From: Papaver somniferum
Lineage: Eukaryota > Streptophyta > Magnoliopsida > Ranunculales > Papaveraceae
Direction: 5' to 3'
DNA length: 64,000 nucleotides
Assembly (NCBI RefSeq): GCF_003573695.1
Contig: NC_039363.1
Span: forward strand, 158,312,406 to 158,376,405
Positions 41,990 to 52,598 of the stretch are shown here, one piece after another (position 1 is the stretch's first letter; the number at the start of each line of letters is the position of its first letter). Made by a program: the position numbers and the translations under genes. The notes beneath the pieces were generated by a model that was given only the letters and a program-made list of their open reading frames with translations, ran no database searches and was not told the DNA's origin.

Positions 41990-43222
41990 TAAATTAACTA
42001 GAACAAGGATAACATATCAGAGGGATAAAGTAAGGGGTTTTCAAGAGGGAGATAAAAATACTCATTATTTCCATAGAATAGCAAATGCAAAGAGAAGGAG
42101 AAACTGTATCACCAAACTGGAAATCGATGGAGTTGATGTCTTCAACCAGGATTCTATTAAAGGTGAAATTAAGCAGTTCTATTCTAAACTTTTTACGTCC
42201 AATAATACAGTTTAAGCCACCTTTGATGGCATGAATTTCAGAAGATTAGATAACACGCAATCAGATTGGCTGGAGAGATCGTTTGAGGAGGAGTAAGTGA
42301 TGAAGGCAATCAAGAGCTGCGGTTCTAATAAGACACCATGGCCGGATGGATTCAACATAGATTTTTTTAAAGCTTGCTGGGGTTTTATGCGTCATAATGT
42401 GATGGCAGCAGTTAATGAATTCTACTCAAAAGGTAAGTATGATTGGAGGTTAAACATGGCATTTCTTAAACTTATCCCGAAGAAAGAAGATTCAGCAACA
42501 CCTAAGGATTTCAGACCATTGAGCCTTATAAGCATTTTCTATAAGATAACCTCAAAGCTGCTTGCTGAGAGATTGAAGATGGTGATGCCAAGCCTTATTT
42601 CAAATACACAAGGAGCTTTCATTCATAGGAAACATATTTTAGATAGCATTTTAATAGCGAATGAGTGTATTGATAGTAGGTTGAAGCAAAAGAAACCTAG
42701 TATTCGATGCAAAATAGATATGGAGAAAGCATTCGATAATGTCAGCTGGAATTCTTTGTTTTCTATTTTGAGAAAAATAATTTCGGTGAAAAATGGATCA
42801 AATGGATTTATTGGTATGTTACAGGTGCTCGGTTCTCTATTCTAGTTAATGGAGCTGCTGCTTCAAGAATTAAACCATCTAAAGGAATCCGCCAAGAAGA
42901 TCTGTTGTCTCCTTTTTTGTTCTTGATAGTGGTGGAGGTTCTATCTAATTTGATGAATGAAGCTGTTGAGTCAAACAGACTGAGTGGTTTTCAGGTGGCA
43001 GAAGGGGGTACTTCAATTTCTCAACTACAATTTGCTGACGATACGCTGATTTTTCTCAATGCTTCTAAGGTGGAGGTACGCATATTATTCATAATTCTTA
43101 TGATGTTTGAGATGATGACGGGTCTTAAGTTGAACTTAGAGAAAAGTTCAATGACTAGTATATGTGTTGATGGATTGGTGCAAGAATTGGCTGTGGAACT
43201 GGGTTGTAAAATAGATAAGTGA
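41990..43222 (+). pseudogene. LINE reverse transcriptase
   Basis: The linker reads FQEGDKNTHYFHRIANAKRR (about 42040-42100). The RT follows: NKTPWPDGFNIDFFKACW, MAFLKLIPKKEDSATPKDFR, PLSLISIFYKI, QGAFIHRKHILDSILIANEC and DMEKAFDNVSWNSLF. The frame stops at 42845. The next frame has IRQEDLLSPFLFLIV (usual GDPLSP altered), then QLQFADDTLIF, the catalytic FADD box at about 43031-43042, and MMTGLKLNLEKSS. It ends at 43222 beside an inverted duplication. Confidence 0.9.
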
Positions 43223-43254
43223 TAGGTAGACTATCTATTTTACAACCCAGTTCC
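43195..43254. repeat. Inverted duplication at the LINE/Athila-like junction
   Basis: GGAACTGGGTTGTAAAATAG (start of the arm at 43195-43217) is followed after 14 bases by its reverse complement (43232-43254). The second arm is a templated copy of LINE DNA, placed where the truncated LTR begins. It could form a hairpin. Confidence 0.88.
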
Positions 43255-44673
43255 AAAAATACCAAAAATACTCTACCAACTAATACCAAAAATTAAGTAA
43301 TCAACAAGATAATGTTTTAAGTATTTTTACAAATTCGGAACAAAATGAAATGATAAATAATTTAAAGATAAACAAAATGAGTGTTGGTTATTAGGGTTTT
43401 CGGTTTCCACCAATTAATTATGCAAATTCTACTATTCGTTAAAAATAAATTCCATGCATTTTCAAATATTGTTTCTCCGCTATAGTTTTCTTCGCTTCAT
43501 GGATAGCGATTCTAAAGCATTACCTATCAATCATAATGCATATCACGTCAAGAGATTTAACCAAAGCACGCTATATCAATTGAAAAGCGTAAATGATCAA
43601 TGAAATCACATGAACAATAAAATACCAAGCTATATGAAGAAAAACTACTAGTCATTCAAATCTTTATTGAGCATATAAATATAGAATTTACACAATTTAT
43701 TGGTTTCTACCTAAACCCTAACATAACACTAGCTAGAAATGGCTTTCTCAAAAGTCATAAACATATTAAAATTAAACTCTAGCTAATGAAAAATGAAGAA
43801 TCGGAAACAAAACTTCAAAACCCTTCCTTTGTTGCGGCACTGTGGCCAGGTGCCTCTCTCCAAATAGTCGACCCCCTTCTTATAACCTTCCCTTTCTTTT
43901 ATTTCATTAATCAAAGAATCAAAATAAATTATTCTATGAAAATATCTTGCATGCAAGTTGATGTCGTCATCAGTATCTTTCCAAAAATAGTATTGCTACC
44001 TCGTTCTTCCAATGAAATAATAATCTCTCCTTATTTCCAAAATCTCCCAAATGAAGAAAGAGTTACTTTATTTCCAAAATAATCTCACGTGTAAATATTC
44101 CTCAATTAATTCTTCACATGGAAAATAAATTATCTTTCCCGGTGGAATATATTTGTAATAAAGTAAGAAATATAAATACTCTCATTTTCAGTTTGCATGT
44201 GCCAAACCCACTTTGATTTCAATTCATTTGTTGCGTTTGTGCCTCGCCTATGAACCAATTTTATGTTGCTGATATATATGGAGATACCAGGCCAGCTACA
44301 TTTTGTCATTTTTTTCATTGTGGTTGCTGATATATGGAAATACCAGGCCAACCCCATTTCATAATTGTGGTTGCTGATATATAGAAATACCAGGCCAGCA
44401 TAATTGATCATTGTGGTTGATGATACATGGAAATACCATGCCAACCACATTTCATCATTGTGGTTGCTGATATATGGAAGTACCAGGCCAACCACATTTT
44501 TCCATTTTCGTCGCAAACACCATTAAGTCTCACATTTTGTTGTTTATTCGCTGGATGATCGAATTCACTTGTACTTTCTACAAAAGCACTAAAATAGTAT
44601 TAGTAACTAAAATATTTTATCATAGCTAATATAAATATGGGTATAAAATGTAGCATATACACGCTTATAAACA
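43255..44673 (-). repeat. 3' LTR of the Athila-like element (truncated)
   Basis: It matches 45925-47427. On the - strand it starts TGTTTATAAGCGTGTATATG. About 110 bases at its other end are missing against the 5' LTR. It contains five ATACCAGGCC units. Confidence 0.85.
44284..44505 (-). repeat. 47-bp tandem repeats, five units
   Basis: The core ATACCAGGCC (or a variant) occurs at 44284, 44340, 44387, 44433 and 44480; spacings are 56, 47, 46 and 47. Units include TTGCTGATATATGG and CATTGTGG words. The - strand frame through them (44130-44516) is a repeat artefact. Confidence 0.9.
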
Positions 44674-44981
44674 CCCCCACACTTATATTTTGTTAGTCCT
44701 CGAGCAAAACAGAGATATTATGCAATTGATTTTATTTTTTATTTTATTTTTTAATTTTAAGAAAAGTGAAAACCTGCAAAAATATGGATAATTACCCACT
44801 CCCCCACACTTAAACATTACATTGTCCTCAATGTAATTGAGTCATCCAACGTAGAAATTAAGATGGGAAATACAAAAATAAATAATAAAAATAAGAGATA
44901 AAGTAGAGGGAACAAATCTGATGGATTGACTCCCATGAAGCGAAATGTATTTGTTTCCCAACTTTCCAATAACATGTAGTC
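44674..44981 (-). other. 3' interior and polypurine tract of the Athila-like element
   Basis: On the - strand it includes CTCGAGGACTAACAAAATAT then AAGTGTGGGGG, the polypurine tract preceding the LTR. It has no coding content. Confidence 0.65.
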
Positions 44982-45620
44982 TCAAACAAGGTGAGGTTGG
45001 TACCCCAAAGTAGACATCCAATCATATGTATAAAGTCTAAAAAGTTGAGGATCATCCGAACTAATCTGGTCAGCTGAAAATATGCACTTGCAAATACTAT
45101 AAACCTCCAGAAAGATGTTTAAATTCATTCCCACTAGAAAATTGTAAGTGAAAATTACATCACTCCCATAAGCAACAGATTCAGATTGTTTGACAATTTC
45201 TATTCGCAGAGCACTCTCTAAATCAGGTTCTAAATCAGCTGAAATGATTTCCGCAGCTAATATTGGTTCAAATTCATCCGCGGAACAATAGCTCAATGGA
45301 GCAATAATATCACGACTCATAGACCCATTATCATTTAAAACGGTTTCATTATCAATATCATCAAGACAAAAAAATTCAGAACTTAATGACGTAAGGGTCA
45401 AGGTCGGAGATTTCTCATCTAATAGAACTAGTCGAGACTCTGACAAAATTAGAGGTTCTAGTTTGGGTTTCCATTTATTAGAGTCTAGCAGTGGTGTGGA
45501 GTCTAATAAGGCATCGACTTCACATATAACACTATCATCATCAAAATCATACCCAAAATGAGCTAAGCAAACCTCTAGTGGATCTTCCAACTGGCTCTTG
45601 CAAAAGCTTTGCGAGTGCAT
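44982..45620 (-). CDS. Gag-protease linker-like ORF of the Athila-like element
   Basis: This 212-codon frame (MHSQSFCKSQLEDPLEVCL) resembles, by memory of the family, a conserved segment between gag and protease of plant Ty3/Gypsy elements: LEDPLEVCLAHFGYDFDD, then EVDALLDSTPLLDSNKWKPK and LEPL. The rest is acidic and unrecognised (SADEFEPILAAEIISADLEP). It has no enzyme motif. It is the only ORF of this short element, so it may have been kept by chance. It lies about 180 bases after the primer site, where gag would normally be. Confidence 0.5.
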   Translation of the reverse strand: MHSQSFCKSQLEDPLEVCLAHFGYDFDDDSVICEVDALLDSTPLLDSNKWKPKLEPLILSESRLVLLDEKSPTLTLTSLSSEFFCLDDIDNETVLNDNGSMSRDIIAPLSYCSADEFEPILAAEIISADLEPDLESALRIEIVKQSESVAYGSDVIFTYNFLVGMNLNIFLEVYSICKCIFSADQISSDDPQLFRLYTYDWMSTLGYQPHLV

Positions 45621-45794
45621 GTTTTCGCTGGTAGCACTTCAAACTAAGGTACCTGGAAAATTCCAAGCAAACTGCGTAAAAAGAACTAAAAGAAAACTAA
45701 AATAAAAATAAAAATAAATTATGTAAAAATTAAAAATTAAAAATAAATAAATAAACTATGTACAAGATATCAATCAGAGAGTATTATGCAACCA

Positions 45795-45813
45795 CTTCCC
45801 GGCAGCGGCGCCA
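45795..45813 (-). other. Primer binding site of the Athila-like element
   Basis: On the - strand TGGCGCCGCTGCCGGGAAG follows the LTR end CTACCA after a few bases (AGTTTT). It is a widely shared plant Ty3/Gypsy primer-site form. Confidence 0.85.
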
Positions 45814-45819
45814 AAAACT

Positions 45820-47427
45820 TGGTAGGTTTGGAAACCTACAATAATATACTGCAAGTGCACAACGTCTAACTAGTAGACAATGGCAAGTACAGGTCGTTCC
45901 CACGAGGAGTGTGAAATACTCTACCAACTAATACCAAAAATTAAGTAATCAACAAGATAATGTTTTAAGGATTTTTAGAAATTTGGAACAAAATGAAATG
46001 ATAAATAATTTAAAGATAAATAAAATGATTGTGGGTTATTAAGGTTTTCGGTTTCCACCAATTAATTATGCAAATTCTACTATTCGCTAAAAATAAATTC
46101 CATGCATTTTCAAATATTGTTTCTCCGCTATAGTTTTCTTCGCTTCATGGATAGTGATTCTAAAGCATTACCTATCAATCCTAAAGCATATCACGTCAAG
46201 AGATTTAACCAAAGCACGCCATATCAATTGAAAAGCATAAATAATCAATGAAATCACATGAACCATAAAATACAAAGCTATATGAAGAAAAACTACTAGT
46301 CATTCAAATCATTATTGAGCATATAAATATAGAGTTTACACAATTTATTGGTTTCTACTTAAACCCTAACGTAACACTAACTAGAACTGGCTTTCTCAAA
46401 ATCCATAAACATATTAAAATTAGACTCTAGCTAATGAAAAATGAAGAATCGAAAACAAAACTTCAAAACCCTTCCTTTGTTGCGGAACTGTGGCCTGGTG
46501 CCTCTCTCCAAATAGTCGACCCCTTTCTTATAACCTTCCCTTTCTTTTATTTCATTAATCAAAGAATCAAAATAAATTATTCTATGTAAATATCTTGCAT
46601 GCAAGTTGATGTCGTCATCAGTATCTTTCCCAAAATAGTATTGCCACCTCGTTCTTCCAATGAAATAATTATTTCCAAAATCTCCCAAATGAAGAAAGAG
46701 TTACTTTATTTCCAAAATAATCTCACGTGTAAATATTCCTCAATTAATTCTTCACATGGCAAATAAATTATCTTTCCCGGTGGAATATATTTGTAATAAA
46801 GTAAGAAAGATAAAATACTCCCATTTTCAGTTTGCATGTGCCAACCCCACTTTGATTTCAATTCGTTTGTTGCGTTTGTGCCTCGCCTATGAAACAATTT
46901 TATGCTGCTGATATATATGGAGATACCAGGCCAGCTACATTTTGTCATTTTCTTCATTGTGGTTGCTGATATATGGAAATACCAGGCCAACCTCATTTCA
47001 TCATTGTGGTTGCTGATATATGAAAATACCAGGCCAACCCCATTTCATAATTGTGGTTGTTGATACATGGAAATACCAGGCCAACCCGGCTGTTGATACA
47101 TGGAAATACCAGGCCAGCATAATAAGTGTTGTTGATATAAAGAAATACCATGCCAGCATAATTAATCATTGTGGTTGCTGATACATGGAAATACCAAGCC
47201 AACCACATTTCATCATCGTGGTTGTTGATATATGGAAGTACCAGGCCAACCACATTTTTCCATTTTCGTCGCGAACACCATTAAGTCTCACATTTTGTTG
47301 TTTATTCGCTGGATGATCGAATTCACTTGTACTTTCTACAAAAGCACTAAAATAGTATTAGTAACTAAAATATTGTATCATACCTAATATAAATATGGGT
47401 ACAAAATGTAGCATATACATGCTTATC
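45820..47427 (-). repeat. 5' LTR of the Athila-like element
   Basis: It is about 1608 bp, the fuller sister of 43255-44673 and a relative of the solo LTR at 16835-21651. It carries eight ATACCAGGCC units against five in the 3' LTR. The first few bases at the 47427 end are lost. Confidence 0.85.
46923..47263 (-). repeat. 47-bp tandem repeats, eight units
   Basis: Cores occur at 46923, 46979, 47026, 47073, 47106, 47145, 47191 and 47238; two shortened units (33 and 39 bp) lie in the middle. The sister LTR has five units and the older solo LTR has one. Confidence 0.9.
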
Positions 47428-47940
47428 GGATGAGGCTTGTTTGATTCCAGTTCAAGTCAATGAGGTAACTGGTAAAAGCATGTAGTATGAGATTCTTAAA
47501 TCTAACAAAGATTTTTAGGATTCTGTCACTATACAGGTTAATAATGGGAGAACAGTGAGATTTTGGCATGACTGGTGGATTCATAAGACATTTCTGAATG
47601 ACAAATATCCAACGCTTTACATAATTAGTCGACAGAAGCACGACACTATAGCTAACTTGCTGGCTTCAGACACAGGTTGGAACTTGATCTTTTCTAGAGC
47701 TTTGGACCCGGCTGAAAGAATTGATTTGTTGGAATTAAAACATGATATAATGAATGTAGTTCTGCATCAACATAAGGAAGATTGTATTGAGGGGGGTTAT
47801 ACGTCAAAAGCTACTTACAAAAGACTATCTAAAGTGGAGGACTAATGGGAGTTTTATAGAGTGGCAGAAAGTAAACTAGCACCCCCAAAGGTTTATTTCA
47901 TTATTTGGGATGTGCTACATGAATCGGTACCTATAAGAAG
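47428..47940 (+). pseudogene. LINE C-terminal zf-RVT-like part
   Basis: The frame 47555-47845 and its upstream extension read VNNGRTVRFWHDWWI, YPTLYIISRQKHDTI, WNLIFSRALDPAERIDLLEL and YTSKATYKRL, the usual order downstream of plant L1-type RT. After a frame change at 47845 it continues with WEFYRVAESKLAPPKVYF and IIWDVLHESVPIR, the zf-RVT segment. It is cut at 47940 by the antisense Copia. Confidence 0.82.
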
Positions 47941-49073
47941 TGAAAATACGAGGGTACCCAAATATACCTCAACCTAAAACTCTATAAGTCCTTTCTCCGA
48001 AAGTGATTGTTTATGGACCGAGTCGAGAAAATACAACTAATCGGTTCACACTTCGTGTGATTGTCTATGGATACGAGATCGAGACAATACAACAACGAAG
48101 TATGTTTACTTGATAAAAGTTTCGGACTTAAACAAACACAATAGGATTATTAATCAAGTAAATACGAATTAACGTTTGTGTAATTTACTTTAAATTATAA
48201 TAAAGACAATTATAATTGCGAAAAATAAAAGTAAATGACACAGCAAGATTTTGTTAACGAGGAAACCGCAAAAGCAGAAAAATCCCGGGACCTTGTCAAG
48301 AATTGAATACTCTCAGGATTAAGCCGCTATACAAAATAAACCAACTTCGTATAGTTGAGGTCACACAACTAAATCTATAGTTCACCTAGTTCCGTATGTA
48401 TTCACACGCCTCCAACTTATGAATAAGTCACATACTTGGAATAATTTCTTTGGTTCGTATTCGAAAGTGTAAAGGAACAACAAATCTGTTTGATAGCAAC
48501 TCTCTTCAATCAAGTGATGTGAGTTCGACAAAGGCTTTTCTGTTTATATCAATAAACTCATTCGTCAGGTTCTAAGATCTATCTTATTCTCTACTACCGA
48601 AGTAATTGTGAAGATTTTGCAATCAATGATTTTAATCACAAAGAATTTTATTGATGCCGATCTACACAACTAATCAATCTAATCTATCACAAGGATAAAC
48701 CGATTATAGTTGGACCCTCTATACCGAAATAAGTATTGTGCACACAAAAGATTATGAACCCCAAATCAGAAATCTTCAATATCTTCTTTGTCTTCAAATC
48801 TTCTTAGATCCTTAATAAACACCTGCACACAACAACTTGAATCTCTTGTGATAAATCACGCACAGAACGGAGTCTGTTAACAATGGATTATCACAAGACG
48901 TCTTTAGATCTACAAACAGTCTAAAGATCCATGTAAAAACTTCGATCAAGTTTGAGTAAATTTTATATCAGAAGAGAAGATTCTCAGGCATAAAAAAACT
49001 AGGTGGAATCAAAGTTCAACCACCGTTAGTCAATCAAACCAATCGAAAACAAAAGATAAACCGCAATTATCTA
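47941..49073 (-). repeat. Family-B 3' LTR, part left of element G
   Basis: It reads in reverse the end of the LTR: TGAAAATACGAGGGTACCCA matches the reverse complement of the LTR ends at 27628 and 40444. The conserved box is at about 48248-48289. The last five bases, ATCTA (49069-49073), are the target copy of element G. Confidence 0.9.
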
Positions 49074-52000
49074 TGTAGCTCCCCCTAAGCTAGCAGCTGA
49101 CTAATCCAAGAGATTAACGAATAAAGAGGCACTAAGGATCTAAATCATTTACTAAAAACATTCAATTAAGAAATCTGCTAAAAAAACTTAACCCAAGAAC
49201 TAGCCTCACTCTGAAATATATATATAAAAAAACTCCTCTCAAATGATACTTGTAAAATAGTCATTTGGTTTACAAATAGAATATACAACATAATAAATAT
49301 AGCAGAAGTTAACTAACTAACGAAATCAACCCTTGAAACTTTCGCTGCGCAACTCTGACCTGTCTCTGAAACTGAAAGTGGGAATGGATGAGCATATCAT
49401 CCCTAAAAGGGGTGCCCAGTAGGAATAACATTTAACTTTCAAGTAATCACTGGAATGATCTAGAAAACATTACATGTTTTTTTTCCTAAACAATAAAAAG
49501 GAAACCAATTCACAGATTTAAACAATTATATATATGGAACTAACTCCTTCGTCAAACAATATATAATATTTGTGCTAACCATACTCATTAGGTAATATTG
49601 CGGTGTATCGCCCTAGCCATTGCATAAAAGCGGAAAGTAAGTAGATATAAAAGAAGGAGCAGTATCCTATATACCACACATGGAAAATCTTACTTTCCAA
49701 GCATACAAATGTAAATTCTTATTTCCCAAACAATTCATAGAGACAAACAAAGCATTACAGCTCCTTTCCAAACCATGGAAAGATTAAAGGAATCAACAGT
49801 ACTTTCGAAATTTTAAATAAAATAATGCATGGAATAAACAATCAGACAATGCAAGAATTTGTTAAACATAAACTCTTGTAAAAGAAAACAACAATAATCA
49901 CAAAAGAGTTAAATATAAATTCCCACCTCTTTTGATGACAAGCCACGCCTACCTCGAGATCCACGATCCACTGGTTCATCCTTTGAATCGATCGTTGTTA
50001 ATAACGACTAACTGTTAATCACACAAGAACTCTAAGAATATAGCCAAAATGGCTCATCCAAGGCTCATAACATAATCTTATACAAGTTCCAGTTATAAAC
50101 TAGGTGAATTATCTAATGGTTCTAAGTCCATTTACAGTTCTACACCTTTTATTTATCTATCTTCAGCATATCTAAAGTTTACTAGTTCAATTAGGTTGTA
50201 ACTATAGTCCATTGGCCAAGTCTTATGAGTATCTACAACATTGTAAAAGAAACCAAAGGCTAAATCATACCATAAAGGTCCAATACATTAAAATAGGAAA
50301 ACTAAATCTAATCTCAAATCCACTAAACAAGTCCATTACATAAGGTCTGGTCCACTAGGGTCAACTAACGGTCTCTAACAATCAAAATGGTCAATTAACG
50401 GTCAACATCCAAGGTCATATCAATAGTCAAAGTCTAATATGGTCAAACGAGTCAAGACTGGGTTAACTCAGTCACTAAGACTGATTCAGATGAGTCATCT
50501 AGACTGACTGGGATGACTAAGGGTATGTAACAACTTCAGTTTCAGTTTCACTTCAACTCTAATTCATATAAACATTACAATATCACTTCATTCATTTATA
50601 ATTAAAATTCACAATTCTTTCTCAAATACAAATCCAGCTTACCTTTAGGTAGCAGAAGCAAGCATTCATAGAGACTGCCATCAAGCCATACAACTACATC
50701 TATGAACACATCTCTAACCAACAAACCCTCAGCTTTCTTTCCCCTCATACACCACATTCCCAACCTAACTACAACAACACCTTTACAACAAAATCACATC
50801 CATTGTACATAATTTATGTTTAACACAACCAATTGTGCAACACTTCAACCATCTAACCTGAATTCAACTTCATTCTCATATTAGTTTCTTCCTTGTCATG
50901 CATACACTGACTAAACCACCACAAATCAGTAATTCCACAATCACAGTGCCACAATACTCCTTGAAAATCATCTCAGTACCAGCTCTTAAAGATTAATCCT
51001 TGTATCATCTCAATAACATCTCTATCAAACTCAATAAACTGCAATCCCTTACACAGACAACCACTTCTACTTCAGTTATGCAGTAACAACTCCAGCATCT
51101 ACCAATACACACAACAACACATATTCTTTATAACTTCTCCCCTGCAATTCACATCACCAGAACATACATTTCCAGACCTCCACCATCAACCGATATCTCC
51201 CTAACAATACAACATCAACATCATCCTTCGATTCAAATTCACATTCACCTTGATCACTCATCTAAATAACAAGTCATACAAACTCATTTTGTTCCATACT
51301 CACCTTATATCTTAGCTTCATCAACAATCCCATTACTATCAATACCATTTCTAACTACAACCACAGTTCCGTTGAGTATTCTTCTCACCCTAGATTTCAT
51401 TCATAGTTACATAAACTCTACAATCCACATAACTCAACTTCAAATGCTGAAATTAAACAATATAAGGACTTACCCAGAAATTAGTCTTATATGTACTGTT
51501 TTTTCACCAACCACAGCCGTTGTAACTCTAAATTGATAAACCACCACAGGACCTATCTCTTCTCCATATATTTCATCTTAATCAAATTACTCTTCCTTCT
51601 TAACCCTTACTATTCATCCTTAACCCTTAAAGTAGCTTGGCTCAAGTAACTGAATCTTCGAATTAACGTTATAACTTCTTCTTCACCTCTTGTTCTTCAA
51701 TACCCATCCATTAATTTCTTCTTAAACATCTAAAATCACAACTTCACTGAATTGCAGAAACCCTAATCCTCTTTTCTTTTTCCTCACAGAACCCTAACTG
51801 TCAATCTCAAGCAATCCTTCAACCTCAAACTCTAATTCAAGGAAAACCCATCTGTAATTCCATCTTATTCATCAATAATCGAACCTCTAAACAATCTTCT
51901 GGGAAACCTTAACCCTTGATTCATCTTCAGATCTACTTCATATCATCAAATTAACAATCACCCGTTCCTTCAACATCTACTAGCAACTCACATCAAATAT

Positions 52001-52598
52001 CAGATTACTTAAATCCATATAATTTTCCAAATCGGCTCAATAACCCTAGTTCAGTTCATCTCTTCTTCATATCCACAACAACATCAATTTCTTTTCCTCC
52101 AAATCTTAATCAATCCAAATCAGCACCACCACCATCTCTTATAAAACTCAAATCCTCTAAACTGAATCGATAGAAAGAAGAACGAAGAAAAAGAGAAACA
52201 GAGGAGAAGCAGAAGAGGAAAGAAGAAAGAAGAAGATAGAAGAAGAATAAATTCTTCGATCGGGTTTTGGTGAAGATAAGGCCGACCAAAACTGCTAAAG
52301 GCACTCGTCCAAACGATAAGGGAAGCCAGGCGGTTTAAAGCAAAATGACTAATTTGTTCTTCATACAAAACTGATAATATCTTCTTCATCCGATATCCGA
52401 TTGACACGTTCGAGTAGTCCATTCCGCTTAACTTTTTGAGATCTATCCAACGGTACTAGTTTTGGATCTAAATCGTTGTTAGATTTATTCCTATTAATTA
52501 ACGTTATTGTTAACCTAATCGAGTTATTAGCGGCTAAATCGCCTCTTGATCATCGCTAGACCAGTCAAATAGCGTTGAAGATCTTGAGGGTCTTTATA
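49074..52598 (-). repeat. 3' LTR of element G
   Basis: On the + strand it starts TGTAGCTCCCCCTAAGCTAG. From about 50500 to 52100 the + strand is rich in C, A and T (CACCACC, CTTCATC). The - strand frames 52110-52304 and 52120-52422 recur in the sister LTR at 58298 and 58308 by homology; they are polyserine/leucine-rich and not convincing proteins. Confidence 0.92.

Larger units (their letters stand above)
43255..47427 (-). mobile_element. Short antisense Athila-like LTR element without enzymes
   Basis: Read on the - strand: 5' LTR (47427-45820), primer site (45813-45795), a 1.1-kb interior with one ORF, polypurine tract (AAGTGTGGGGG, about 44684-44674), 3' LTR (44673-43255, truncated at its far end). 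The primer site TGGCGCCGCTGCCGGGAAG is of the type used by many plant Ty3/Gypsy elements. The interior holds only a gag-protease linker-like ORF; pol is missing. The junctions with the LINE are damaged, so no target copies were found. Confidence 0.82.
40445..47940 (+). mobile_element. L1-type LINE, degraded, with an antisense insert
   Basis: Endonuclease (41148-41954), linker (about 41990-42290) and RT (42297-43222) are readable. After the Athila-like insert come the C-terminal zf-RVT-like part (about 47510-47940). The LINE is bordered left by the family-B LTR and right by the antisense family-B Copia, so neither its true 5' end nor its poly-A tail is in the window. The segment between RT and zf-RVT is shorter than usual, so sequence was lost at the insert. 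Confidence 0.88.

Noticed and set aside
52110..52422. Two overlapping - strand frames (64 and 100 codons) that are conserved at 58298-58610
   Set aside because: They are conserved only because they lie in the two LTRs of element G. The protein is low-complexity Leu/Ser/Phe, from a CT-rich LTR region.
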